Origin: Branchiostoma floridae
Lineage: Eukaryota > Chordata > Leptocardii > Amphioxiformes > Branchiostomatidae
Length of the DNA: 64,000 nt
NCBI RefSeq assembly: GCF_000003815.2
Contig: NC_049985.1
Coordinates: forward strand, 5,838,929 to 5,902,928
Direction: 5' to 3'
Below the pieces are notes generated by a model. It had not been told where the DNA came from. It made no database searches and saw only the letters and a list, made by a program, of their open reading frames with translations. Positions 24,341 through 36,479 of this stretch are shown here, in pieces (the first letter of the stretch is position 1; every line of letters starts with the position of its first letter). The translations under genes were made by a program, and so were the position numbers.

Positions 24341-24949
24341 ACGTACAGCGGGTTGGGCCCTTTATTAGCTTAACTTGAATATCTGATGGGTTTAGCCACT
24401 AAAGCATTGTTATCACGATAATAATTTGTCACCAAACATCCTGCCTTTCTGGATTCAATTCATGCAAAGTTTCCTTTTTTCACTCGGTGGCTATGAATTA
24501 CAGTTTGTAGTATAAACATTATGATGATGATAGGTTGTTGGCAAGTTTTCTCATGATATAAGTTAAATGTCCTGTTGGACAATCTAAAATTTGTCTTCAC
24601 CTCCATTGTTAATGCATGTTAATGCATCAGGTCCGCACCGTATCATTGACAAAAGGTGGTGGATACTACCTGAAAGGTCTGACTGTTTTCAAAATCATAT
24701 CCACGGTTGCTTGAGTTGAACAGTTAACAGTGCTGTTTGGCAAATCTTATTAGTGGCACATTACTTTAATTAGGGCTTTTGGCATTTGTTTCCCACATTT
24801 AAATTCTTCAACAGGAAAGGGATTTGAGTTAATCTGACAATGGCCCTGATGCACAGATTGATTGATTTAAAGACTAATACCACTTAACCTTTATCAGCAG
24901 TTAAAAAGTCAACTGAAACAACAAGAGGGGCAAGTAGCAACATAAAATT

Positions 24950-25750
24950 ATCTTGACTCTCAGGATGCAAACCTGCTGAACCCAGGCAGTCAGATCACAA
25001 ACCCAATGCGCAAGCCACAATGCCAATAAAGTGGGCAGAAGTTGTCAGTTTTGCGGTGCTTGAACCACACAGTTACACTTAGTACTACTACCCTTTTTCT
25101 TTTCAAGATTCGTCCTCGAATCTCCGAGTTTGATATCCCTGTGTGGCACTGTCATCTCTAGCCGGTTACTCACAGTGTGGCACAATCCGCTAGCTTGTCA
25201 CTCACTGTGTGGCACATGTTCTAGCCTGTTACTCACAGGGTCGGTGTGGGAAGTGAAAGAAAGGAGTAGAAAAAGAAAGAAACAACATCCTGACTCCCAA
25301 GATACAAACCCAGGCAAACCGGGCCGCCAGATCACAAACCCAGCAATGCAAACCATGCTAAAAGGGCTGACAGCCCTTGGCATGGTTTATTTGCGGTGCT
25401 TGAACCCCACTGTTACACTTACTACATTTTGTACAGTTGGACAAGTTTTAACAAAGTTTATGGCACTAAAAGTATCGGAAGCTTTGCCTGCAAATGGGTT
25501 GCCTACTATTCAATTAACTTTCACCTGCAATTGGCACATCTCTAGCCTGTTACTCACAGGGTCGGCATGGGAACCCGAGTGAAACAACCAGAAGGGCGAG
25601 TAGAACAGAAAGAAACAACATCCCGACTCCTGGGATTAGAACTCGCGGCAAACCCGGGCATCCGGATCACAAATCCTATGTGCAAACCACAACACCAAAA
25701 GCTCAGAGCTGTTGGCATGGCAGCACTAGAACCCCACTGTAGTATGTTAC
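24950..25750 (-). repeat. Three degenerate tRNA-like SINE units in tandem
   Basis: Units near 24,950-25,085, 25,280-25,440 and 25,615-25,745 share AACAACATCC, then a tRNA-like inverse B-box (GGGATTAGAACTCGCG in the last), then GATCACAAA, CAAACCA and TTGGCATGG phrases, and end with TTGAACCCCACTGTTACACTT. The spacing is about 330 bp. They may be repeated SINE insertions or one SINE amplified in tandem. Confidence 0.5.
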
Positions 25751-25963
25751 ATTGACTTGTTACACCCCTGGAGGACAGAACCTCATCATATGGCCTCCTT
25801 CAGAAATTAAAGTAGTTTAAACTTAAACTACATTTTGTACAGTTTGACAAGTTCTAACAAATGACATGTCAGACATGATCATGAGTATCTTATATGGTTT
25901 TTTTCTGCAAATGAGTTGCCTACGTTCAATTAAGTTTCACTCAGAGTGTGGAATTGAGGATGG

Positions 25964-26226
25964 CAGGGCTAGAAATACCCACTCGCCACTTGCAAATGCA
26001 ACCACAGCTATGTGCATGAGCTTTTGTATTTATTTTTTGATAGTAATAAGAATTGCATAGTTACATATAACTTAGGAATAAAAGATAATGGATAAGTACT
26101 TAGTAGCTGATTTGAAGAAAGTAACAACTTGAAAGTGGGGCAACCTCAAATGTTGATGGTGCAACCTGGCTTTTGACTCAGGTTGCCACTTGGTCAACCT
26201 GGCTGAAAAAAGTATTTCGGGCTCTG
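25964..26226. mobile_element. hAT-like MITE (CAGGGCTCGAAATAC family), copy 2
   Basis: It starts CAGGGCTAGAAATACCCACT and ends GTATTTCGGGCTCTG, with GGATGG directly flanking both sides. The interior repeats the phrase CAACCTGGCTTTTGACTCAG seen in copy 3 at 27,428. Confidence 0.65.
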
Positions 26227-26403
26227 GGATGGGAAGATTGAGTGATGGTGTGGGTTAGATTGAACGATCAAGCAACAGCACTTGGAGACTCTCAGTGAAA
26301 AAAGGATGAATGAAATTTTAATGAGAATAATGTCTTGTGCTTTATGCCCTCAGCCAGCGTAGTTTACTGTAACACTTATACCAAGAAGGTTATATAGACA
26401 TAA

Positions 26404-26699
26404 CCAGTGCACTGGCCAAGTGGGTAGAGTGGTCGCCTTACATTCGGTAGGTCGTGAGTTAGATCCCCAGCCGAGTCAAACCAAAGACTTTAAAAATGGT
26501 ACATGCTGCTTTCTCTGCTTAGCACTCAGCACTAATGAGAAAGAGTATGGATTCCAAAGTCACATGTCATCACTACCAGTGGACCAGCCCCCTGCTGTAG
26601 TGGCTTGCACATGTGTGGCCCAAGGGCTACTCCAAATAGAGATGGGCGCCACCCTTATAAGCATCTGCACAGATATACGGGCAACTTTAACTTTTTTTA
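26404..26699 (+). mobile_element. tRNA-derived SINE, copy 2
   Basis: The A-box-like TGGCCAAGTGGGTAGAGTGG and the B-box-like GAGTTAGATCCCC (one base off consensus) are followed by the same body as the 142-435 copy and a CTTTAACTTTTTTT tail. Confidence 0.8.
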
Positions 26700-26809
26700 A
26701 ACTCCTGAGCTTATACAGAGATACAGGATAACAAAGTCAACAGGTGCTAAAATCATTATGTGACAGAACAAACAATCAGAGACATCAAATCTTCGTGTAA
26801 AGTGCCTTT

Positions 26810-26900
26810 CCCGAGGGCACAAGATCAATGACTTGGCAGTTTTCAAACCCTTGACCTCATGGGCCTTCAGAGCCCAAAGCCCTGCCGATTTCGCCACACA
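26810..26900. repeat. tRNA-like repeat fragment
   Basis: The phrase AAAGTGCCTTTCCCGAGGGC with CAAACCCTTGACCTCATGGG recurs in similar form at 37,830-37,920, which has an inverse B-box-like ATTCGAACCC. Both look like SINE fragments. Confidence 0.4.
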
Positions 26901-27427
26901 ATCTCACATGTTTGCAATTATTTAAAGGACATTAAGCATTGAACATTAATTAACTAAGCCAGCAACAAATTGGACTAACAAAGTCAATGGAAGACAGAAT
27001 TTTCAACTTTTGCCTGCAAATCTTTTGCCTACAGAAGTTTCACCTTCAACTTTTTCCCACATGCTTCACCTGAAAACGACTCTCCCTACAATAGTTTTGC
27101 TCAGGGTGTTGAATTGAATTATCAATATGAATATCAATATGAATATGAATTGAGCAATAACACTGTCACAGTCGTGTTCTAAAAGTTAAATATTGGTGGT
27201 GGTTTTATGTCTACTAAACTTTGGGATTAAGGGGCTTTCAGCAGTACAATATTATTGTAGAACTGTACATTCAAGCTAATTGGTACCAGAAGATATATCC
27301 AATCCACGATTAGGACAGAATAATTCTAGATGTGCCTGCAAATCATTGCCTGCAGAATTGTCTCACCTTCCCACAAGCTTCATGTGAAAATGATCTTCCT
27401 GCAAATGTTTTGCTCAGGGTGTTGAAT

Positions 27428-27791
27428 CAGGGCTCGAAATACCCACTTGCCCACTTGAAAATGCAACGATACCTCATTTTGCTTGGCGCAACTTCATTTT
27501 AAACCCAGGTTGCACACGGAGCAACCTGAAATTTTGAAACACTGGTTGGAACACTGCTTTTCCCCCACCTACATGCATAAGCCTTTGTATTTATTTTTTG
27601 ATAACATAAAACAATTACATTATAAGTTACATACAACTGGAAGAAAAGATAAGGGATGATATATAAGTAGCTGATTTGAAGAAAGTAATAACTTGAAAGT
27701 GCGGCTACCTGAAATGTTGATGGCGCAACCTGGCTTTTGACTCAGGTTGCCACTTGGACAACCTGGCTGAAAAAAAGTATTTCGAGCACTG
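27428..27791. mobile_element. hAT-like MITE (CAGGGCTCGAAATAC family), copy 3
   Basis: It starts CAGGGCTCGAAATACCCACT and ends GTATTTCGAGCACTG, with TGAAT flanking both sides. It is inserted inside the degenerate array and so is younger than it. Confidence 0.65.
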
Positions 27792-28416
27792 TGAATTGAA
27801 TGAATGATGAAGCAGTAATTGTCACAGTGGTGGTCTAAAAAAACTGTGAATCATGAAATATTCAGGTGGTGGTCTTATGTAAACTTAAAATCAATGGGCT
27901 TTTTTGCAGTGCCAGTCCAATTGTAGAACTATGTTACAAGCAAAGTGGTACAAATATATCGAAGATTATAAAACCAATATTTCACAAAATCAGAAATCTC
28001 GAAACGAAAGTGAAATATTGGTGGTGGTTATACAAGTCCATGAAGGACAGAATATTCTTAGTTGTGCCTACAGATGTTCAACCTTCAACTATAATGCCAC
28101 ATAATCTTCATCTAAAAACAATTATTCTACAAAAGTTTTGCTCAGAATGCTGAATTCAATGATCATGCAACTTCATCAAGCAATGACAATGTGGTGGTCT
28201 AAAAAAGTGACATGCCCGAACAGTTACAGTAACATCGTGAAATATTGGTGGTGGTTTCATGTTTGTGTTCTTGTGTGTATACCAATAATGTTTCATACAA
28301 AAATGGCGGTGTGAGGAGAGCTAAATTGTTGGGGTCTGCTGTAGTGGCTGGCATTCAGCCCTAACTCAGGTTACCTCTGTCAATACATCGGTAATTGCCC
28401 CAGGTGTGGCCATTTT

Positions 28417-28523
28417 ACTCACTCACTCACTATCCGGTTTAACTTCTGTTGTTCCCCATCCCTTGGGGATACGTGCTTGGACGTAGATGCGGGGGCTTGA
28501 TGGCAGGTCGCCATCGTCCTCTG
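28417..28523 (+). repeat. Dispersed repeat, copy 2 (CACTCACTATCCGGTTTAA)
   Basis: Second copy of the block at 14,336-14,453, inserted in the array. Confidence 0.6.
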
Positions 28524-29659
28524 GCTGTTAAAAGTTTTAAACCACATACAGATGCTTCACCAACTTTTACCCACATAATCTTCATCCAAAACAATCTTTT
28601 TGCAAAAGTTTTGCTCAGAATGCTGAATTGAATGATCAACTTCATCAAGCTAATTGACACTGTGGTGGTCTAAAAAGTGATGTGGAACAGTGTAAATCGT
28701 GAAATATTGGTGGTGGTGTCCTGTTTGCGTATAAGGGGCTTTCAGCAGTTACTGCAACTGTGAAACAAGCAAAGTGATACTAATAATCATTAAACCAAGA
28801 CTCCAAAAGAAATCTCAAAAACAAAGTAATAAAAAGTACTTCAATTGTGAAATATCATTTTAGTGGTTGTTTTATGTTTGCAATTAATTGACATTCAGCA
28901 CTGAACCTAATTAACCAAGCCAGCAACAAAGTCCTATAATATTAAAGTTCTAAATTATGCCTATAGAAGTTTCACCCTCAACTTTTGCCAACAAGCTAAA
29001 AACTACCTTCCAGCAAAAGTTAAAGTTTCTCAAGGTATTGAATTGAATAATAGAGCAATGACACTGAGCACTGGTCTAAAAAAGACAGTGATATAGTGCA
29101 GTAACTGTAAATCGTGAAATATTGGTGGTGGTTTATGTTAACTTTGCAATTTCAGCATGATGACTGTGAAACTAACCTGCAAGCAAAGTTAAATTATAAG
29201 AAGTTCTAACAAAGTCCATGTAGGAAAGAATGTTCTAGTTTTGCCACCAAATGTTTTTCCTACAAAAGTTTCACCTTTAAATTTTGCCAATCTGCTAATT
29301 TCAATCTGCTTTTGCCAATTTTGCTCCTATCAGAAAATGATAGTCTTACAAAAGGTTTATATGGAAGCTGAATTGTATAATCAAGCAATGGCACTGAAAA
29401 AGACAGTGATACCATACTGTAAATCATGAATTATTGGTGGTGGTTTTATGTTTGATTATATACATTACATATTCTGATATAACTATAAGGGGCTTTCAGC
29501 AATACAACTAACAGCTGCCAGATTAATTTCGGACAAATATTGAACTTTGGACAAACATTTCTAGCCCTTTACAGGTAATACATACAAAGTTGATACTTTG
29601 TGGAAAGCTTCCATGATACTCTACGGATCATAATGACACCCAGCAGGGGTCGTCACGCG

Positions 29660-29880
29660 TCGTTGAAAATTAAACAATCTGGACATTTTTGGGAAAAATC
29701 TCCAGATTTTCTTAAAAATCTGGAGATTCTTTCTTAAAATCTGGAGATCATTTTAAAAAGTCTCCAGATTGTTTCAAACGATCTCCAGATTATTTCAAAC
29801 AATCTGGAGATTTTTGTAAATTGCTTGCAAATAAATCTCCAGATTGTTTGAAACAATCTTCAGATTTTTCTATGGTATGT
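29660..29880. repeat. Alternating-orientation AATCTGGAGATT array
   Basis: The 10-mer ATCTGGAGAT and its reverse complement ATCTCCAGAT, with one-base variants, occur about nine or ten times in ~200 bp. They alternate in orientation and are separated by A/T runs such as TTTCAAAC and TTTTAAAA. Several neighbouring pairs can form hairpins. There is no coding capacity. Confidence 0.8.
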
Positions 29881-29929
29881 CAAAATTTAGATTGATATCA
29901 ATCAATATGAATATTAATCAGAAATAGGT

Positions 29930-30470
29930 GGTTTCCTGACATCATATTTGCCCCTTGTTTGTCGATAAAACTAATTTTGCTTTTCTGGCGCAAAAAGAGC
30001 ATTCTTTGCAAAAAAACGTTGCGTATCACAAAACGATGTCCAATTTCCTTCAAACCAACTTTATTGGGTGCGGAATAGTTCCCTAAAAACATCTATGCCC
30101 CTTGTTTGTCGATAAAGCTAAATGTGCTTTTCTGGCGCAAAAAGAGCATTCTTCGCAAAAAAAAAATTGGGTATCGACAAACGATGTCCAATTTTCTTCA
30201 AACCAACTTTATTGGGCGGGGAATAGTTCCCTGACATCAAATATGCCCCTTGTTTGTCGATAAAGCTAAATTTGCTTTTCTGGCCCAAAAAGAGCATTCT
30301 TCGCAAAAAAAAGTTGGGTATCGAAAAACGATGTCCGTTTTTCTTCGAACCAACTTTTTTGGGTGCGGAATAGTTCCCTGACATCAAATATGCCCCTTGT
30401 TTGTCGATAAAGCTAAATTTGCTTCTCTGGCGCAAAAACAGCATTCTTCGCAAAAAAAGTCGGGTATCGA
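29930..30470. repeat. ~148-bp tandem repeat, four units
   Basis: GCCCCTTGTTTGTCGATAAA occurs at about 29,951, 30,096, 30,245 and 30,393. Each is followed by GCAAAAAGAGCATTCTTCGC, an A run and CAAACCAACTTTATTGGGTG. A long minus-strand frame across it is simply the repeat translated. Confidence 0.9.
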
Positions 30471-30475
30471 AAAAC

Positions 30476-30628
30476 GATGACGGCCAGTTGACCATGCAGA
30501 GTTCATCGCAGAAAAAAAGATGACGGCCAGTTGACCATGCAGAGTTCATCGCAAAAAAAAAAGATGACGGCCAGCTGACCATGCAGAATTCATCGCAAAG
30601 AAAAAGATGACGGCCAGTTGACCATGCA
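30476..30628. repeat. ~45-bp minisatellite
   Basis: Three and a half units of GATGACGGCCAGTTGACCAT followed by GCAGAGTTCATCGC and an A run. The construction (CATCGC plus poly-A plus GATG) is like the 21,375-21,990 array. Confidence 0.9.
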
Positions 30629-33600
30629 GGTGAAACCGAGCACCAAGGGACATCTAGCAAAATAATAGACGTTACACAAGGGCAACAACAACATAACACA
30701 CAGTACTGGAATGACAAGCTCGAAAGACATTAAATGACAATGAAAAAAATGTCCCAAAGCAGCGCTTACCATGTCCCAAAGCAGCAAATACTTGCATCAA
30801 CTTTATGACAAGACATAGAAGTCCTGATTCTTACTGAGGACAAAGAAAACCATGCATAATAGCAGTACATTCAATTCCAAATTGGTACAACATGAAAGGC
30901 AACAGAGCTCCATAGAAAAATCGTTAAAACACTAGACGTCTGATTTCAATTGGTACTTTTAAGAAAAATCTAATTACATATAGACTTAACTAATATAGTA
31001 TATGCACAAATCAATGAATGTATTATGGAAAGAGCCTTCCTTATTAACTGTATACATTTTCTCTAATTTGCATAATTTGTGTTTATCCAATATGTATGAA
31101 TGAATATGCCTGAGTTTAACTTGTATATGTTACAGTTAGGAACGATGGCCTTCCTTGTTAAATGGCCCCAGTTTGCATAATTAATGATATGTATTAGATA
31201 AGTAGCACGGTTAGCTGACAATGGCCTGAAAATAATCCACAAAAAGGATTACAAAATGTAGATGGAAAAAAGTAAGTCTAATTCACAGGTCGACAGGCCT
31301 TTGGCAGTTGAAAGCTACCTAATTAACGTATTACAAGGACACTTCTTTCAAATTTGATGACTTTGTAATACTTAATGAATCATCACAGTGGTCAATTCAC
31401 TTTATGATCATCATAGGTGACAGATACCATATCATCATCATGATCATGGTGCTTCAGAGACTAAGTACAACAAGGTAACAAATTTTCTTCTGAGCTTCTC
31501 CTTTGTACAGACAAAAGGATTTGAAACATGCTTTTAAACAACATGAAATTACACAGAGTGGATATGAGGTCAATGTTGTACTTTTTACATGAAGGCTGAA
31601 GGGACAAAATGGTAGGATCATGGGCTATGGACAATGCTGTGTTCTTGAAAAGGAATTTACAGAAATGAGTTGATGTTTATGTTTAGGTTTCTTTTGAACA
31701 GTTTTTGATTATGAGACTCAGGTAAATTCAAAGGTTGAGAGCTGCAGTGCGTAAGAACCAGTGAGTGGTTCACCGACAGAGGCATAGGGAGAAATAGGTG
31801 AAAGGAGGGCTGTCAAAACGTTATGCTTAACAATTTATGCTGAATTCAGGAAATTCACCTTGGTATACATTTTATGTATTTGCGAAATGCAAGTAAGCAA
31901 ATTTAGCTACTACAAATTACATGGACAAAATAGTTTTCGATTTCAAATAACTGGAAATAGACTGAGCTAGACAATTTAGCGGAAGGGGCATGCAGGCTCC
32001 CAAAGAGTACAGGAGAGTTACTAAGTATATTATTTCAACCATTGGATTGTCTTGATATTTGGTAATTACTGTTGGCAGGTCTTGCTGACCCCTCAAAATG
32101 ATTAGATTTTGGGCCTCCTAGTGGTGTGTTATGGTACTGCATCTGGCTTGACATTTTGTGTTCTGGACATTTTTAGCTATGGATTGATTTTTGAGTGGCA
32201 GAAGCTCTTGAGGCAGAGAGTAAGTGGTGTCAGTTTGGGTGCCCTAGCGGCTATTTTAAAACTGCAGGAGCCCTTTTGTTTTAGACTTTGGAAGAGAATA
32301 ACTCAAGAAGGGTGGACAGATTGAGTATGTGTGTGTGTGCGTGTTTGTGTGTGTGTGCACCAAAAGCAGTACAGTACTGTAAGCCATATGAATGTCAGGT
32401 TTAGCCACCAAAGCAATAAAATTATTTGTGACCAAATATCCTGCATTTTTGGATGCAATTCATGCAAAGTTGCTTTTTTGACTTAGAAGTTAAGCCTGCA
32501 AGTTTGTGTATTTGGAACTTGAAGCAGTTGAAGGTTGCTAATTTTCTGATGCTACATGTACTTCTGGTTCGGCTCTCAAACAGATTAGAAGATTCAAGAA
32601 CTTGACTATGACTCGATGATAATGCTATTTTACTGAAAATTGTTGCTAATTGCAGGTAACATAAAACTTAAGAGGTCATCATGATCAAATAGTGTCTACT
32701 GTAGTTTAAAAGCTAACAGTTACTCTAAATTCCAACTTAAATTCAGTTTGACTTCTCTTTCTGAGACTGAGTGGAAGACAAAGGATCCTTATATATATAT
32801 TGTGTGGGTTTTGATGTTAGGAGGAGAGTAGTTTTCTTTTTGTCTGTATTAATCCTGAGAAATTAGGATGGGATTTTTATTAGTGGCCTGACTTTAAAGA
32901 GATCCTTTCTTTTGTGATTGTAGAAGCCCTTGACAGTAAATTGAAATAAAATGTGTTTCCTCTTCCACCATATTTGATGTGCAGAAATTTACAAGTTCTT
33001 GCACTCAGTGACTGTGGTAACTTTAGATGTTAATTATACAGATCAAATCCATGGATGTCAGGAAAAAAATGCCCACTTTTTCTAGAACTCTGCCAAACTG
33101 AATTTTTGGTGGCACTCCTGCCCTTTGAGGAGAATTTTATTGCCAAAATAGATTCCATCTCCTGTCCTTTATGTTCTCATTCATGATTACTTAGAGTGAG
33201 TTATTAACCTAAAAGAGTACCGACACAAAAAGTAAATGGCTGCGTGAATGCAATGTTTTCAGCAGTGAGAAATTCCCTTTTAGCCAGCCCATTTTACTGA
33301 TCTCTATTGAATTGGTGAAAATTTGTTTGTAACTGAAGACATTAGCAATGTTTTGTAGCTACACAGTAGGTTGGATGTATACCTGTACAGTGCTGGGTTT
33401 CAAGTGGTGCGAAAAGTGCCTCTTGTGTCAGGGGGACTAATTGCAGTTTGCAGTATAAACCATTCATCGGGTATTAGGTTGTTTGCAAGTTTTCTCATAA
33501 TATATATATTAAATATTAAGTTAAATGTCCTATTGGACATTTGTCTTCACCTCCTTTGCATTAATCAATTCATAGTTAAATGCAACAGATCTACTCTTAT

Positions 33601-35460
33601 TATTGAAAAAGGTTGTGGATGATAGTGAAAGGTATATTATATATGGCATGTTTTCAAAATCATATTCGCAGTTGCTTGAGTAACAGTTACATTGTAACTG
33701 CTATTTGGCATAATCTAATGCGTAAAATAATGGATGAATATATTCTCGTGCATTACATTTCTAGGTGTGCACATGATTGAAAGGCTTTCAGCATTTGTTT
33801 CGCACAATCAAATCCTTTGACAGGAAAGGGACGGCTACAGCAGCACAGTGTCTACACTTCGAGTTCTAACATTATGTCCCTGATGCAACTACAGTTTGTC
33901 CTTATATTTACAACATCCCTGGAGGATAGAACCTCCCTGTACAACTTTCGTCAGAAAAGTAGTCTAAACTAACAACATGTACATAACTTTTGTAAAGTTT
34001 GCCAAGTTCAAAGAAAGTCCTTGGCGGACATGCATAGTTTTGCCGGCAAACGTGTTGCCTACATTCTTAACTTTCACTCAGGGTGTGGAATTTAGGATGG
34101 GAAGAATGAGTGATTGTGAGGTTTAAATTGATTGATCCAGCAATAGCACTCAGAGATTCTCAATGAGAGCATCTCAAAAAGGATGTCGAATGATGAATGA
34201 AAATTTAATGAGATGCCTTACTTTTTCTGTGCCCACGCTGGCTGAGGGCATAAAGCGCAAGTTAAACACAATACAACATAGAACAGTCAAGAACAGAGGT
34301 ATAGGTTAACAAAGTCAACAGGTAAAAATGTGACAGAACAAACAATCATTGGACAGAGATATCAAATCATACTTTAACAAAAAAACATAATTATCACAAA
34401 AAAAAGATTTCACAAAACAGAAATCTCAAAAAGAAAGTGAAATATTGGTGGTGGTTTATGTCTCAGATTATTTAAGGGATATTCAGCATTGAACGAATTA
34501 ACTAAGCCAGCAACAAATTGGTTTAACAAAGTCAATGGAAGACAGAATTTTCATCTTTTGCCTGCAAATCTTAATTGTCTAGAAAAGTTTTACCTTCAAC
34601 ATTTGCCCACAAGCTTCATATGAAAACGATCACTTTACAAAAGGTTTTGCTCAGGGTATTGAATTGGATGAGCGAGCAATAACACTGTGACAGTCATGAC
34701 TGTAGTGGTCTAAAAAAAGTGTATATCATGAAATATTGGTGGTGTTTTTATGTTTGCAATTAAGGGGCTTTCAGCAGTACAATAATATTATTGTAGAACT
34801 AAGTTGCAAGCAAAGTGGTACTAATATAGAGGATCTAACCAAGTCCATGAAGGACAGAATCTTCCAGTTGTGCCTGCAAACCCATTTGTGTACAGATGTT
34901 TCACCTACTTTGGCCCACATAAGCTTAATCTAAAATGATCTTTCTACAAACCTTTTGCTCAGAATGCTCAATTGAATGATCAATGATGAATCATCTGAAG
35001 CTATAACACTGTGGTGGTCTAAAAAAAGTGATATGGAACTGTAAATTGTGAAATATTGGTGGTGGTTTTATGTTAAACTTTGCGTTTAAGAGGCTTTCAG
35101 CAGTACAACTGTAAAACTAAGCTACAAGCAAAGTAACGTATTAGATTCTAACAAAATTCATGAAGAACAGAATATTCTAGTTGTGCCAGCAAATGATTTG
35201 CCTACAAAAGTTTCACCTCCATTACTTTTGCCAGCAAGTTTCAATGGGAAAACGATTGTCCTACAAATATTTTGCCCAGGGAGCTGAATTGAAAAATCAA
35301 CAAGCAATGACACTGAAAAAGACAGTCACTACTGTAAATCATGTAATATTGATGGTGGTTTAATTATGTTTGTGATTAAGCGGCTTTCAGCAATACAACA
35401 GCACTGTGAAACTAAGTTCCGCTCAGGATGTTGAATTGAACGATAAAGCAAAGACAGTGA
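30620..35460. repeat. Segmental duplication, copy A', with AAATATTGGTGGTGG array
   Basis: This is the co-linear counterpart of 22,365-29,520. It lacks the LINE present in copy A but has 31,600-32,385, which has no counterpart there. The repeat landmark recurs near 34,440, 34,728, 35,048 and 35,343. No protein-coding frame with a recognisable domain is present. Confidence 0.7.
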
Positions 35461-36229
35461 GGTGCAGTGTTCTCTTCAGGATTTTTTCACAGCATAGGGA
35501 GCATTTAAGTGCGATGAAGCCACGTGGCAAGCATGAGCACTGGCATGAGCATAGTAGGGTCTGGAAGCATTCCCCCTGAATTATTTTCAAAACTAATGCT
35601 GATCAGAAACACTGTGTTTCATGCATTTTGAGGGCAAAATTTAATGAAATGACTAAGCCATTATTTCCATCTTTATTAAGAAACAACAGATCTAGAACAG
35701 CCTACTACGCTTGTTGAAACATAGCAACTCACAGCGTATGGGATACAAATCACAGCATATGGGATACAAATCACAGCGTAGGGGATACAAATCACAGCGT
35801 AAGGGTCCCCCTATGCTCAACTGCACTGACCAGAACCCAGAGGTCTCAAAATGACTATTCACAGTGATACAAGGTGCTGTAAATTGAGAAAAATTGGTGT
35901 TGCTTTTATTTTGCAGTTAACGGTCTTTCAGCATCCGGCATCATAGTATTCCAGTGCCCACATTCATACTGTAACCAAAGTCAACTGATTGTGGGACAGG
36001 CCAAACGTTTTTTTGGACATGACTACATGAAATCTCATGAGAGTTTACCTCACAGAGGAGCAAATCTTCCACCGGTTGTGGCAGAAAAGATAGATGCCAT
36101 GTACCGTATGTTCATTGCACCAGGAAAAACTTTTCCACAATCAAATTGAACAGTCATGAACAACAACAGCTGGGATTCAAACTTTTTGGTCCTGAGTCAA
36201 GATTGCTAACCACTGGACTTATGAAATGT
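35461..36229. other. Noncoding stretch with 21-bp tandem repeat
   Basis: At about 35,728-35,805 the unit TCACAGCGTATGGGATACAAA occurs four times with single-base changes. No gene is seen in the rest. Confidence 0.7.
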
Positions 36230-36330
36230 GATTTTGATTCGATTTGATTTATTCGGTTGTATAGAGAGAAATACAACCAGGGCTACCCAACTAGCCAGAG
36301 GCTATCATCAAGGGCTAGCCATGGTACTGT
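36230..36330 (-). mobile_element. Possible LINE 3' tail
   Basis: On the minus strand, GGGTAGCCCTGGTTGTATTT is followed by CGAATAAATCAAATCGAATC, a 3' terminus with an AATAAA and short tandem units. The fragment is too short to classify. Confidence 0.35.
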
Positions 36331-36401
36331 AGGTACTTTTAAGACAGGTGTTCTCAGTGTGAAAGTCATTCAACTCAAAGGTCACCATGTCGGTGAAAGC
36401 G

Positions 36402-36458
36402 ATTCAGCACCAAGGGCAGGTACAGAGTAGTACCTTGTACCTGCCCTTGGTGCTGAAT
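36402..36458. repeat. Perfect 23-bp inverted repeat with 11-nt loop
   Basis: Arms 36,402-36,424 (starts ATTCAGCACCAAGGGCAGG) and 36,436-36,458 (ends CCTGCCCTTGGTGCTGAAT) are exactly complementary. The loop is GAGTAGTACCT. If transcribed it would form a stable hairpin of 57 nt. It could be the core of a small hairpin RNA or of a short palindromic element. Confidence 0.85.
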
Positions 36459-36479
36459 ATCTGGTGCAGTTGATATTGT

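Larger units (their letters stand above)
22365..29520. repeat. Segmental duplication, copy A
   Basis: Blocks here match blocks at 30,620-35,460 in the same order and orientation: 22,370-22,500 with 30,625-30,780; 22,567-22,800 with 31,378-31,590; 24,380-24,760 with 32,390-33,730; and the AAATATTGGTGGTGG-bearing array with 34,400-35,460. Copy A is interrupted by a LINE at 22,801-24,340. Divergence is considerable, so the duplication is old. Confidence 0.7.
26900..29520. repeat. Degenerate tandem array (AAATATTGGTGGTGG family), copy A
   Basis: The landmark GTGAAATATTGGTGGTGG recurs near 27,190, 27,853, 28,010, 28,238, 28,700, 28,848, 29,115 and 29,430. Between landmarks other shared phrases recur (GGGGCTTTCAGCAGTACAAC, GAAGGACAGAATATTC, CCTACAAAAGTTTCACCT, GTTTTGCTCAGGGTGTTGAA). 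Unit length drifts between ~150 and ~460 bp. No reading frame is preserved between units. Confidence 0.7.

Noticed and set aside
29930-30630. CRISPR-like direct repeats
   Set aside because: Units are contiguous tandem repeats without unique spacers, in a eukaryotic context.
30118-30717. 199-aa open frame on the minus strand
   Set aside because: It is the ~148-bp and ~45-bp tandem repeats translated; the peptide repeats exactly with the DNA units and has no domain.
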